Shown in pieces: positions 1 to 12,083 of a DNA stretch of 64,000 nucleotides; within the stretch, counting starts at the first letter, position 1, and each line of letters starts with the position of its first letter. This DNA is from Selaginella moellendorffii (lineage: Eukaryota; Streptophyta; Lycopodiopsida; Selaginellales; Selaginellaceae). A program made the position numbers and the translations under genes. The notes below the pieces were generated by a model, which ran no database searches, was not told where the DNA came from, and worked only from the letters and a program-made list of their open reading frames with translations. The stretch covers positions 3,880,660 through 3,944,659 of the forward strand of contig NW_003314265.1 in the NCBI RefSeq assembly GCF_000143415.4, written 5' to 3'.

Positions 1-39
1 AGCAATCAAATCGAAACTCACCCTTGGCGGCATCTTTCC

Positions 40-440
40 TCCCTCGATTTCTTGATCATGCTAGATTTCTTGTGCGCTCAATCTCTCCTTCTCGCGCGCT
101 CAATCTCTCCTGCTTGCGCACTCAATCTCTCCCGCTCGCGCGCTCAAACTCTCCCGCTCGCGCACTCAATCTCTCGATCTCTTGCGCGCTCAATCTCTCG
201 ATCTCTTGCGCGCTCAATCTCTCGATCTCTTGCACACTCAATCTCTCGATCTCTTGCACGCTCAATCGCTCGATCTCCTTCGCGCTCAATCGCTCGATCT
301 CCTTCGCGCTCAATCCCTCGATCTCCTTCGCGCTCAATCTCTCGATCTCTCGTGCGCTCCACTCACGATGCGAACAGTAACCTAATCTTGGTGGCTACCC
401 TAACCCTAATCCTGACGGCTGCCCTAACCCTAACCTATCT
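40..440. repeat. 24-bp tandem array with telomere-like motifs
   Basis: About a dozen copies of a 22-24 bp unit (core GCTCAATCTCTCGATCTCTT) fill roughly 62-356. The central units are 24 bp, a multiple of three, so several frames stay open on both strands. These open frames are low-complexity (Arg/Ser or Ile/Glu/Arg rich) and I do not call them genes. At about 392-440 the array is followed by short runs of CCCTAA and CCTAAT, which resemble degenerate telomeric sequence. Confidence 0.85.
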
Positions 441-1257
441 CTCATCCTGGCCGTTCATTCCGAATAACCTAAATCTCAACCATCACAATATCTTTGATCT
501 TATTTTATCTTATCATTATTATTATATGTAAATTATGCTTCTTTATTTTGTATATTTTAATGATGGTATAACTAGCACCTATCAACATTTCTGTTATTAG
601 AGATATGATATTATATTTTACAAATTATCTAGAAAGGATGCATTCTCATCACTATTTTGTACATATTTTGGAATCGTTACAAGAACTTCAAAGAGTATAA
701 ATAAGGCACGTTAAAATATGTTGTACTATATCCATCTATGAATGGATGAATCCGCATCCAGAAATTTATTTTGTACTGTATTAGATCCTAAACAATAGGC
801 ACGTGCTTTAAATGTCATTGAGCAGTGTTCACAATTATGGATAAAACTTGAGTTGTACTACGAATCAAATCTGTTATTGAAGAATAAGATTTGACAAGAT
901 TTATTATCATCTACCACTTAAAATTTGACAACTTGACATATCACACGTGCTGATAGTTAGATTGGATCTCTTGGTTTAACACGTTATAGCAGAATGTCAT
1001 TACTGGTATCATTATTAACTATCAAACTTCACGTGCTGAAAATCTTTCCTTGGATCTATGTGTATACATGCATCAGACATCATAATAGATGACAGTAATA
1101 TTAATACTGTCACACTTACACATGTTAAATTTGCTATAGAATTTAAATTCATTTTGTACGTTGTCTTCTTATTACTCTATTTAAATTTCAATTATGTTTC
1201 ACTATAGATTTTTACAAGTAGCATAAAGAGAGAGAACTCCAAAACCTATTGAGAAGG
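441..1257. other. AT-rich intergenic DNA
   Basis: This stretch is AT-rich with no convincing coding potential. It lies just upstream of the transposase gene and probably holds its promoter and one end of the element. I could not recognise a terminal inverted repeat by eye. Confidence 0.5.
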
Positions 1258-4200
1258 ATGGAGAGGTTTCTTCTTCATTTTCGAGATCACCCACCTCTTT
1301 CATTCTCTCAGAGTATTGTTTCTGAAAGTTTTTTATGTCGGCGTTTTGATCTTCGTCTTGGCTCTATTTCTTTAGAGGCTGTGATCCGCAACGACACCGG
1401 TATAGTTGCATACTCGGAGTTTCTTCTTTCTGGTGTGGGTGAGGGTGGACAACAATGGGATTTACAAAATTCCAAGTCGAAGGAGATTCGAGTGTTTGGA
1501 TCTCCAGTCAAAATGCCAAAATGCGCTCCAGCGAAAGTGAATGTGAAGCAAGAGTCAGTCGTTATCCTCTCGTCCTCTTCTAGTTCAAGTGAAGATGTCA
1601 TGCTAGTGTCGGCGCCAAATTCACTAGCTCCAGCTCCAACTTCAGCAATATTCAAAGCCGTTAGCAATGCTTTCCAATTTTCACGCATCTCAATCAACAT
1701 GCACTTGTTTTTGTATAGGCTTGTGAGTGAGCTTCCATCCTCCTACAACGGCAACATTTTCTTCGAGCTACCACCTCTTGTCAGCAGCACAGGTTCCAAA
1801 CGGAAGGGGATGGAAACCAAGCAGGATGTCCACAATTGGTGCAAGATCAAGACCACACACTTTCAACATTTTGAAGGCACAGTGTCTATAGTTCATTGTG
1901 GCGGGCATTTAGATTGTGTGGATGAAGCATGCAATCGAGACCGCTCTAGAAACTCTATATTTTTCGAAGGGTCTGCAGTCAATCCTCCAGCCTGTGACAC
2001 CATTGCTGTTGGATTCAAATGTCGATTCTGCAAAAATGCTCCTCTATGTCGTGCTATCTGCGAGGCCAAGATGTACTACTTTCTTCCACGGGATGGAGTG
2101 GCTGGAAGAGCTGCAGTGCATGTTGGCACACATATGCATCCAATGCAGGAAGGGATACAAAGGAGTTCTCTCAACCGTTTCAAAGATGCTGTACAGGAAG
2201 AGACTATGAGAAACTCATCTGCAACTCCGAAGCATATTCAGAAGACCGTCCTCAAGGATTTTATCGCAAATACCTTACTCAATCCAGGTTGCCAAAAGAC
2301 TCAACTAAACGAGGCTAGCTTGCGGGACTTACTACGAGGAGTACAACCTGCTACTAGCCTAAGGAGGTACATCCATTATTTTTCATACGTTATAATAATA
2401 ATTTTTTCTTACATTATATTGTTTAGGATAAAATCTTGGATGTGTGAATCTCGAGAGGGGAAGTTGCAATCAAAAATTGACTCCATCCTTGAATTGAAAC
2501 GGACCTGTCCATACGAGTTCATCCACAGAAGTTTGTTTCCAGACCAAGTTGTGAATGAGCAAGAGCGCCCCTTCGTCTTCAAAATGTCTACCATGGGCCC
2601 TGCCTCTGGTGTAGATCTTGTCTCCCGAATGGACATGTTTGGGTCCAGTGACCTTGCAAATGCATGGGTACATTTTGACCATATGGAGCGTGTATCCGGT
2701 TGGACAACCATGGGAGCTCATGTGTACGATCCAAGGTAATTTTTATTCTCATTATATTGAAATTGTTATAATATTTATGTTTTCATAGGCTACGTTGTAA
2801 CTTAACAATTGCGACAGCAGAGTTTAAAGTACAAGACCAGACAGCACAGGAAATATTTTGGAAGTCCCTCTCTGATATTGTCCTAAAGCGGATTGGTAAG
2901 CCTGCAAACTTTCGTGGTTTCATGGCAGATGGGGCTGGTGCAAACTGGAATGGTATCCGAGCAGTTTTTGGGAATGGTCAACCATTGGAAGGTCGTGAGA
3001 GGACTTGTGAGTTCCATTGGGCTCAAAGCCTAAACCAGCACTACCACCTTATCAAGCCAGAGTTTCAATCAATATTTAAGGAGTTGTGCAAACAATGGCA
3101 GGTTGCACCTTCTGAAGAAGAGCATGAGGCAAAAGCAAACGAGATTCGAATGTGGTGGCGTGAAGATGGCCATACAGACGTAAGTTGCCTACCACAACTT
3201 GAGTCATGGTTAGGATGGTGGGAAGTTAGGATGTTCCAATGGGGACATCACTCTTTTCAGGTTGGTTTATATTTTTTCTTCTCCTTTTATTACCTTTTAA
3301 TATTGCCTTTTCCATTAGGATCAACCACTTGAGGACCTCGCATACACCCCAACTGTGAATCTCTCCGAAAGTAAGCATTGGAGTTGGCGTTCCTCTGAGG
3401 CAGGGAAAGGGAAGATGAGTCTATACGAAGCCTGTCTATCAGATTTGATACGTGCTATAGAGCAATCTTCAAAAGCACTGGCATTCGAGGAAGGAAGATA
3501 CATGGGAACAGGGCCTTCTGTTGAGATGTTACATGATAGGATGAAGAGAAAATTAACTCCACCCGCCCGAACAGTGGCAACTGCAGTTGAGGAAGTGGTC
3601 CATGGCACATCTATGGAGTACACTCCCCGAGCTTCTATTGGTGATATGAAGACTGTCCGCTCAAAGCGTCGTTTTTCCTTTGCTAGGGAAGATGTTGGTA
3701 CGGACCTTGGAGCAAAAAGCTCCCACAGGCCTGATGTCGAGTACCATTCTGCTCCAAGACACCGCTCTCGGACTGAGCCACCTCAAGTGGCTGATGAAGA
3801 GAGTGCATCGCAACAGGTTGAAATTGCTTATCGTAACGTGGAGCCGAAGCAATGGGCAATCCGACGTGTGCCAGCAAAATCAAATGTAAGGTGTGTGGGG
3901 ATGCTTCCGAGGGGCAAGTGTTGGGCTTGGATTCGTGGTGAAAAATCTGCTTCTGTTCCAGCCCCATGTTTCTATGGGGAACGAAAGCAAGCAGGATTTT
4001 CAAGATGGTGCTGGCTATATTGTTGCAACACCGACGCCAACCATACGAAGCGGCTTGAAGACACTATAGTGACTAAACCTGATGCAGTACCTAAAGAATG
4101 GCCAGTTGTTAATGGGGTCGCGCTCACCTCGGATGAGATTGAAAACCTTGAGAAATCTGGTTTTAATCTTGAGAGGAGAGTTGGAGACATGAGTGACAGG

Positions 4201-4596
4201 AGCAGGACTATTCCTACAGAGATGCACAGGAGGCCAGCACGAAAAGGTAAAGCAGTTAAATTTATTGGTACCGTCTCCAAGCAGAAGCAAGGTAAAATAA
4301 ACTTGGCTCAAACACTTGAGTGTGAGATTCTCTCTACGAAGTACATCACTGCGCTTGCAAAGGAGTACATAGTCAAAACAGAAGGTGGAGAGTACACAAT
4401 TGCCATTCACGACTTTCCTTCTTGCACATGTCTAGACTTTACGAAGCGCGAGGAACATGGGAAGGCATATGCTCCTTGCAAGCATATGTACTACATCTTC
4501 ATCAACATCTTGCACCAGGATCCTAAAGTGGATATTCATATACACCAAGCAAGCCTTACTATTGCTGAGTTGCAGAAAACTTTTGGAGCTAATTAG
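1258..4596 (+). CDS. MULE-like transposase with SWIM zinc finger
   Basis: Four exons (1258-2366, 2427-2735, 2789-3260, 3319-4596) join in frame through 53-60 bp GT...AG introns into about 1055 residues. In order the protein has a low-complexity Ser-rich N-terminus, a FLYWCH/WRKY-GCM1-like Cys/His cluster (CRFC to HVGTHMH, encoded near 2022-2140), a transposase core with MADGAGANW and CEFHW (the Asp and C-x2-H pattern of MULE enzymes, near 2920-3020), and a C-terminal SWIM finger (CTC then CKH, near 4424-4485). I start at 1258 because no upstream ATG is in frame. MULE transposases cut and rejoin DNA at terminal inverted repeats. All exons are open, so this copy is either recently active or a domesticated relative of the FAR1/MUG type. 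Host capture cannot be excluded without finding its termini. Confidence 0.8.
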
Positions 4597-4687
4597 ATTT
4601 CTCCAACACTATCGATGTTTATTCTCTATCAATAAAACTTATTATACTTTATATAATTAATACAAATGTGCTTTTTCATTTCACTTT

Positions 4688-5140
4688 TCATTTTATATGC
4701 TTCCGAGTGTTCTTCTCGCAATACTGCCCATAGTACTCGTGTGTCTCCATTTCTGTCTTTACCATCTCAAAAAAGATTTCATGGTAGTCTTTCGGGTGCG
4801 TGATGTTACAGTGTGTCGCAAGAGCATATATACCATCATACTGATCATTGCCATTGTTTCCACCAGACGCTAGAAAACATATGGGGCACTTCTTGAAAGT
4901 GGCAGAACTGCACTTTTCTAAAACAAGTAAGAGGGCATTCTTTTTCACCCAATTTGTTGCACCCTCTGTCATTGCATTTATCTCCAACTCATGATCACTA
5001 TCCTCACTATCCTCTCTTTCATTCTCTTGTGTGATTTGGTTATGCTGTGCAATGGGATAGTTATTGCATCTCCTAGCCCTTGAGCCCTGGGAAGAAAGAT
5101 TGTGAGAGTTAAAATTACCAACACTAGAACCCATAGACAT
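4688..5140 (-). CDS. hypothetical protein, CxxC...HxxxH zinc-finger-like
   Basis: An uninterrupted 150-residue frame converges on the transposase gene, ending 91 bp from its stop. The N-terminal half is polar and acidic (an E/D/S stretch around residues 37-53). The C-terminal half has CPIC followed about 30 residues later by HCNITH, a spacing compatible with a single divergent C2H2 finger. I do not recognise a family. It could be an accessory gene of the neighbouring transposon or a captured host exon. No intron is needed, and a plausible ATG starts the frame. Confidence 0.4.
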   Translation of the reverse strand: MSMGSSVGNFNSHNLSSQGSRARRCNNYPIAQHNQITQENEREDSEDSDHELEINAMTEGATNWVKKNALLLVLEKCSSATFKKCPICFLASGGNNGNDQYDGIYALATHCNITHPKDYHEIFFEMVKTEMETHEYYGQYCEKNTRKHIK

Positions 5141-5695
5141 TTGTGGGTGTATTTCCCTTTTTTCGAATGAGAGTGTGAATGAAGATCTATAAATTCTAGA
5201 CAGTATGCTACGACAAACCCCTCAAGAATGTATTCTACAAAGAACCAAGTCTTTCTTTTATATGCAATAAGCTTACATCAACGGTTATTTTTTTTCCTTT
5301 CAAACGGTTATATGGTTTCACATAGAATCTTATTTTAAATTTAATAATTTTTTAATTCTGACAAACCTAACATTTACTAGCCAGAAAGCATAGAGTACAA
5401 ATTTAAAGAAGTGACAAGAATACTCTTTTTTCAAACATTTTATTTTATGTTCTAACAAATGTCCCTATCATTGCATGTAGTAAATATTTAAATTATTAGA
5501 ACAAAATGTGTTCTTTAGAACATTTTTATCTATATAATATATAGAGAGTTATTAAATTATTAGGTTCGCCATAACCTTAAAATTTTAAAATTTATAATGT
5601 TTGTACTAAATTACAATTGAAAATTGAGCTCAACTCGTGAGCTCAACTCTTCAACTCGTGAGCTCAAGTATGGTCCGCGCCCATAAATAAAGAGG
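5141..5695. other. AT-rich spacer with a small duplicated motif
   Basis: No gene is visible. Near 5625-5668 the phrase CAACTCGTGAGCTCAA occurs twice in close succession around the palindrome GAGCTC. The rest is AT-rich and may contain the right end of the MULE-like element. Confidence 0.4.
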
Positions 5696-5699
5696 GACT

Positions 5700-7920
5700 T
5701 ACTGGGGATGGTAGAAGGGACATTGGGGAAAGGTGTTCCTTATATCTCTGTGCATCTTAAGGGTGCCAAAGTCTGGTCAAGGGATGATCACTCATGGACG
5801 GATGGCCCAATCTTTGGGAGACAAAACTGTGATGTAAGTGGTGTTGGACCACTAGTGTGACAAAAGTGAATGGGCATGGCTTTAGTGTAATGAGCTGATA
5901 TGTCAATGGTCCCTTTGGGTGTTAATCATGAGATCAGACACATGGAGCATTTGGACCAAGTGTAAAGGTTGAATAGCATAGATGCCATTCTCAAGGCTAG
6001 TAAGTCCCCAAATTCAAAATAAGATTTATGAAAGTTGTGAGTGAGACTCCTTTATGTGGTCAAAGATGTGGTTAAGTGACTAAAGTAGAATGGAAAATTT
6101 AATTGCTTACAATTTAGTATTGGAATTGTTCCTTAATTCGACTTTTATTGGTGATCAAGTATATCACCACTTGTTTTGGTATTAGAAGGTCCTAAATGTG
6201 GGCCTACCCTCAAGGAGTAACATGTCGAAAGGGCATGACTCCCCACCTTAGTTCATAAGTGAACATAGTGACAATATGGTGGGTAGAAAAGGGCTAATTT
6301 GGGAACAACTTTGGGATTTTAGCAAATTGGCAGATAAGGTTGTAATAAATAAATATAGTTGGGATCACGGGAATGATGGAAACTCCTAGACGATAAAGGA
6401 GTCATAAAGTTATCCTCATATGGTTAAGGATGGTTTTTAAGAATTTGAGGCTAAAATTAATGACCATGGGAGGTTAAATATGAATAAAGACATAAGTCTT
6501 TGAAATAGTAGTGAGGTTACCTCTAATAAATGCTGGAATAAACCCAAAAGAGTTGGGGGTGTACTTAGAGGATGAGTCGGTATTCTCATTATATAGACAG
6601 ATAGTCTTAAGGGGCAAAGGTAACCCACAGGGAACGGAAAATAATTAAGTGTCAAAGTAATATTTACTGTAGATAGTCTTTGTAAGTAAAACATGAATAC
6701 AAAAAGTTGTATTCCGGTGAATTGACACATAAAAAATAAGTATGAGGCTAAAACTTTATGGGTCATTGAATTAGAAAAGTTTAAAGAGCTAAATGACTCA
6801 AGTGGAATCAAGGAATGGTCTTAAAGGACTGATAGAAGCATTTGAACGAATGTGTGTTACATCCTATGAAGAACGGGAAAGATCATAAGATTAAGTATGA
6901 GAACAATGGGTATCTCATTAATGGTAGAATGTGCCATACTAAACTTTGGCATAGAGTTATGTATGAACACCATAGTGTAATACTAACTAATAGTTGGTAT
7001 GAGAAATGATTGCTTTGGTCTTAGCAAAGACTTAAACATGAATGGAAAGTATTATGAAAGTAGGTTTGTGGAGGTGATGGGGTGAAGACCCCAAATGTCT
7101 CAAGAGATAAGGCCTTGAAGTCAAGTCGGTTGGTTCACGAGAACCTTTTGTTAAAGGAATCCCAATGGAAATGAGATTAGTATAGCCTAAACTAGAAGGC
7201 ATGCAATTCAAGTGTGTGGACCTAAATAATGATAAAAGTGTGAAAGCATTAGCAATGAGTTCTAGGACTTGACGATTATGAGGCAATTAAATAAAATATA
7301 TGGCATAATTTAGTAGATTGGTAGAAGTTAACTTCTTAAGACTTCTTATTAGGATAAAAAAGGTTAGATATATCCCGCAGGGGGGTAAATTATTTATGTT
7401 GAGATATAGTAAGTCAATGTTATAAAGAGAAATGTTCATTGTTAAAGAAGGCCATTATTATAACACTTAAACACTCTAAAACACCAAGAAGTGGTATTTG
7501 ATATCATAAAGGCTTTAGATAAGGCCTAAGGGACTAAATCCCTAATGAATAATAGATAAAAGGTGCTATCTAGTATCCAAGGTTACGAAGGTAGGAAAAA
7601 TCTATATATCTGAATTAAACAAAGCTAAAAAGGGATTTTGGCATAATTAGCAATAGGTATAAAGAGGCACATGCAAAATGACATTAATCCTAGTGTGTGG
7701 GATTACAAGGTGAGTAAACGAAGATTATGTCGACAAAAATGCAAAAAGGGAAAAATTGTCACAAGAATTGGGAAGATTTTTGTAGATCGGTTGTTGAAGA
7801 TTGCACACTACATTCTAACTGTGGAAACAGTGAATGCGAAGCAAGGAGCAAAACTCTATTTTTATGAAGTCGTGGTCTTCCCAAGTAGATTAAAACATTT
7901 GAATATGAGAATGTGATTTA
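5700..7920 (+). mobile_element. decayed Ty3/gypsy retroelement remnant
   Basis: The stretch at about 5790-6100 aligns by eye with the reverse complement of about 24060-24440, which lies inside the minus-strand Ty3/gypsy element, so both are copies of one family in opposite orientation. At the far end, 7671-7916 is an open frame containing FVDRLLKIAHYILTVETV, matching the start of the integrase core (usually VDRLTKMAHF). Between them all frames are broken. Differences from the 24-kb copy are largely CG to TG/CA changes, as expected for long-methylated DNA. Confidence 0.65.
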
Positions 7921-7959
7921 TGCACCGCTATACTTTATCCCACGAATACTTTGACATCA

Positions 7960-9240
7960 AGAGGCTCTTGATTACATCCTTACACAAGATCTGAGTTCCA
8001 TGAGGTACTGTGGGAGTGCACCTCTGCAGCTTTGCATACTGTGATAAAAGCTCAACCATATAGCTGTAGACGTGGTCCATTGTCAATTCCTGGGTTATAA
8101 AATCCTGCCCACGCCTGCCAATTGCTTCAGCCTAGAACACAATGGCATTGTCAAAACACAGTATCTCAAAAACTGTATTCTAGAACCTCAAGTGAATACC
8201 ACTTGACTGCTTCACGTATCTCTTGACACATTGTATCTGGCTTTGAGCTTGAGTCAAGTTTGGTGTTAATCCCGCACTGAAAAACTCTCTGTTCAACATG
8301 GTAGAGCCACATGCCATCCGGTATTTCAGGCTCGCTGACCATGCGGCCCCTTCCACGTAAATGTTAAATATGGACAACAAAGTCAACATGGACACAAAAG
8401 TCAACGTGGTACCATTTACCTGTCTTTGCATTGCTGTGACAGCCTTGAGTCTTGAAATCCATTTCTGGATTCATGTACCCAGTCCTAGCTAGAAACCTTA
8501 CAGCTTTATCAATCAGGCTGAACTTAGCTTACCTGGTCAAGGATTTCCGTTTCCGGAGATTGGGCACTGAAGAAGATGCCTCCACAGCTTTCGAGAGTTT
8601 CCCTTCCAAAATGCAGCCGGCTTTCTCTCGCTCCATTTCACCTCCCAAGAGCCAGGGACGATCGGCTGAGACTGTTCCTCCCACGGAGGGATATCCACCT
8701 CCGGCCTGCAAAGCTCACCCTGATAACTAGATATGCATGTTATATCATGATTCTCACCATCCCCAGAATGAGAGGTCAGGAAACGGTACGTCAAGTGTAT
8801 CATTGGTTGTGCAATAGCTAAAAAATGGAGCTGGAGCTTGATCATCCTCATGATCCTGACCAAATTTTCTGGAAGGAGAGAACGAGTGTCGCGTGATCAC
8901 TGGGCGGTCTTCTCAGTTGAGCACAAAATCAACACCGGGGACCTTTCGAGGGAACCTTTCAAGCAACAGCAAAAGCCCCCACGGTATGAAGATGTTACCG
9001 CTTTGCGGGCACTCCCTGTATACCTCTATGTAGAGATTTCCTCCAGAAATCACAACCGGCATTGAGCCTTTCTTCCTCGCGGCGCTCAGGCTCGATTCCG
9101 TGATCCCGCCATTTTTCCATGGCCTCGATGCTGTTGAAGTATTTCCGACGCCATTCCAGCGAGCGGTTTTGGAAACCCTTGTTGTCTAAGTTAACCTCTG
9201 GATCCTGCTCGGTGGAAATCGAGCACTGCCAGAGCGTGAT
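7960..9240 (-). pseudogene. GT90 (CAP10/DUF821) glycosyltransferase pseudogene
   Basis: Reading the minus strand from 9240 down gives almost the whole GT90 protein found intact at 18982-20431: the early GSMPVVISGG segment, the RPEVDIPPWEEQS segment, the YVEGAAWSASLKYRMACGST segment and the C-terminal GQDFITQELTMDHVY segment. It is broken: the conserved LNCKDRP motif has become a stop codon (CAACTGAGAAGACC near 8950), the start codon region has diverged, and a deletion removes codons after MLN near 8290. It sits just downstream of RHM on the same strand. Its sequence is closer to the 19-kb gene than to the 16-kb gene. Confidence 0.85.
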
Positions 9241-9394
9241 CAGACCTTTTCTTCATTCCTGCATCATACGTTGTCCTTTAAAAGTTCGTAGGGTTCTAAT
9301 GGTTGAATTTATTAAATGGAATTATACGTATGTATACTCTCTCTTCTCAATTGTAAGAAAAACAAAGGGGGTGAAAAAATGGTCGATGGTTCTC

Positions 9395-11501
9395 TCACTT
9401 CTTGTCCCCGTTGCTGCTGCTGTTTGGGACGAAGACGAGCTTGACGAGAGAGTCCTTGATGTGCATGAGCTGCGGGAACTCCTTCTCCATCTTCTTGGTG
9501 TCGAGCTCGTTGTTGCTGCGCGGCGCCACGATCACCTTGGCCTGCTCCTCCAGCGTGAAGTTGGACCACTTGAATCCCTGGTCGATGTACTCGCGGTACA
9601 TCTCCAGGATCTCGTTGTGCGACACCGTGCCCGGGTTCGTGAAGTTCCAGATGCCCGTGCAGTTGCGCCGGGCCATCTCGATGCTCAGCGGCAGCAGCTC
9701 GTCCAGCACCGTCATGCTGTTGGGGATGTCTACCACTTTCTCGTACCGCGTGATCTTGGTGATGAAGTTGCGCGGGTTGCTCAAGTCGGACGAGATGGGC
9801 ATCCTCACGCGCAGCGTGCATACGTTGTCGTAGCATTTCAGGAGCTCCTCCACCTTTAAAAGTTTCAGGAAAAGGAAAAGCAGGGAAGAGATGAGCGCCT
9901 AACAAAAGGAATGGAATAAAGCCACGTACCATTGCTTTAGTCTTTGAGTAGAAGGAGCCCGTAAAGTTGGGCTTGTCATCCTCCAGGAACCCGATGCCGC
10001 TGTTGATGGGGTGGCTGTCATCGTACTCGAAAATGCAGCCCGTCGCAAAGTTCATGAGCAGCAATCCGTGCTGCTTGCACACGTCGGCCAGGGTCAGTGT
10101 GCCGACAACGTTGGCTCTGATAGTCTCCACCTTGTGGCTCTCGCACCAGTCCACATTAGGCCGACCCGTCACACCTGCTGCGTTGAAAATGTGTGTAGGC
10201 TTCACTGTCAAGATGTCCGCCTCGAGCTGCAACCGATTCTCGAGCCTGCCGGATCCATACTCGTACGGGATCCCTTCTCTCTCGCAGATCTTTCCCAGGA
10301 GTCCACCAATCCAGCCTGTCCGCCCGTATATCAGTAGCTTCATCGCCGGCTTGAGAGGCGAGACCTTTTGTGGAACAATCATCCCGATGTTCCCCACCAC
10401 AGGTCCGGTAGACTCCTCGTCCTCGTGGGACAGCTTCTCCCCGGTCATGGTGAGCATCCTGGGATGCGGGACCAGCGCGCCAGAAACGTCACCCCACCAG
10501 TTCGGGTGACTCGTGTACCACTGCATCGTCTTGAGCAGCCCCTCGTCCCAGGTGGTCCTCTCGCGCCACCCGAGGTCCTTGAGCTTCTTGTCGTCCAGGA
10601 AGTAGCGCTGGTCATTGAAGGGCCGGTTGTCCACGAACTGGATGCACACCTCCGGGTCCAGCTTGAAGAGCTTGCAGATGTCCTTGGCAACGTCCAGCAC
10701 CCGCCGCTCCTTCTTCGTCCCAATGTTGTATACGTGACCAACCTCTCCCTTGTGAAGCACCACCTCAAAGGCCTCGGCCACGTCCTCAGCATAGAGATAG
10801 CTGCGAACGTTGCTCCCGTCGCCGTGGATGGGAAGCGGCCGGCCTTGCATCGCCAGGAGGATGAACTTTGGAATGAGCTTCTCCGGGAACTGGTTGGGGC
10901 CATAGACGTTGTTCCCCCGTGTGGTGATGAAGGGGAGGCCGTAAGATCTGCCGTAAGCCATGACAAGCATCTCGGCTCCAGCCTTGGTCGCCGAGTAAGG
11001 ATTCGTGGGCAGCAGCTGTGACGCCTCGTGGTTTCCCACAATGGCGTCGGCCTCGGTCTCGCCATACACCTCGTCCGTGCTCACGTGAATGAAGCGGCGG
11101 ATGGTGCCGGCAACCTTGCACGCTTCGAGCAGGACGTGAGTGCCGTAGATGTTGTTCTTAGTGAACTCGAGGCTGTTGCCGAACGAGTTGTCGACGTGGG
11201 TCTGCGCCGCGAAGTGCATGATGGTGTCGATCCCCTCTGTGATCAGCAGGTAGTTCACGAGATCCGCGCTCGCGATGTCGCCCTTGACGAACTTGAAGTT
11301 GGCGCTCTCCTTGGACTGGTAAAGGTTCTTGAGGTTGGAGCAGTAGTCAAGCTTGTCCAGAACCACAATCTTGTAGCCCGGGTAGCTCCGGACCAGCCTG
11401 TTGGCGACGTGAGAAGCGATGAAGCCCGCGGCGCCGGTGATGAGGATGTTGCGCGGCGTGTAGTGGGAGTCGCCATTGCACCGATCCGCGCCGGCCGTCA
11501 T
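9395..11501 (-). CDS. RHM: trifunctional UDP-L-rhamnose synthase
   Basis: Two exons (11501-9930 and 9853-9395, one 76-bp intron) encode 676 residues, the normal length for plant RHM/MUM4. The enzyme converts UDP-glucose to UDP-L-rhamnose in the cytosol, feeding pectin and glycoside synthesis. The N-terminal 4,6-dehydratase half shows the Rossmann motif GAAGFIA (residues 23-29), TDEVYGE and the catalytic YSATK. The C-terminal 3,5-epimerase/4-keto-reductase half begins near residue 387, with a second Rossmann motif GRTGWIGG (about 393-400) and YSKTK at 518-522, just before the intron. The coding DNA is strongly GC-rich compared with the flanking repeats. The gene looks intact. A copy of its 3' end lies at 15.5 kb. 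Confidence 0.97.
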
Positions 11502-11870
11502 GGCTGTGGGGAGATCTGGACGAAATATCAGATTTTCTCAGCTCCAGGCATGAAATTTCGACAAAGCAGCGACGAGGAAGAGACGAGCTGGCTGCCAGCG
11601 GTCAGGAAAGAGCGCAGAGGGAGAGAGATTCAAGCAATCAGAAGATATTTCGAGAGAGAGAGAGCACACAAATCCACCACGATAACCTGGAGATCGGAAA
11701 GAGAAAAGGGAGATTACGTACCTAAGCTGAGGACCAGCGATCGATCGATCGGGAGGCGGGAGCTGCGCCTTGATCTGGAGCTCGCGTAAGAGATCACGCC
11801 AATGCCGTCCACAATGCGATCGCCATAGCCGGAGTGAGAGAGAGGAGACCGAGAACAAATTAGGGCGGGT
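11502..11870 (-). promoter_or_regulatory. RHM leader with probable 5'-UTR intron
   Basis: On the minus strand a good donor (TTAG|GTACGTAATC) lies near 11722, and pyrimidine-rich acceptors ending in CAG lie near 11527 and 11508, just before the ATG. A leader intron is therefore likely. No TATA element stands out. Confidence 0.4.
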
Positions 11871-12083
11871 AAGAGCTTATGTGAAGTCCGACGACGTTAT
11901 AGCCGAGCGACGCATATTCCTTTCTTGGCATGCACAGAGCTAGAAAATGTGTCGACGGAATCTTCCGTTTCCAGATAGACGGCGAGATCTGCCGTTCAAA
12001 GATAACTGCCCGCCAAAGACCCGGGTTCGAAAACTGGGAGAAACGCTTTCTTGTCCCTTTGTCTCTCTTTTTTCTCCTCTTCT

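Noticed and set aside
24-531. Overlapping frames of 60-159 codons over the first array
   Set aside because: Low-complexity translation in all frames of a 24-bp repeat, with no domain, no splice context and no start-site support.
9119-11789. Long plus-strand frames opposite RHM
   Set aside because: Antisense shadows of GC-rich coding DNA. The minus-strand frame has full RHM homology and splice sites.
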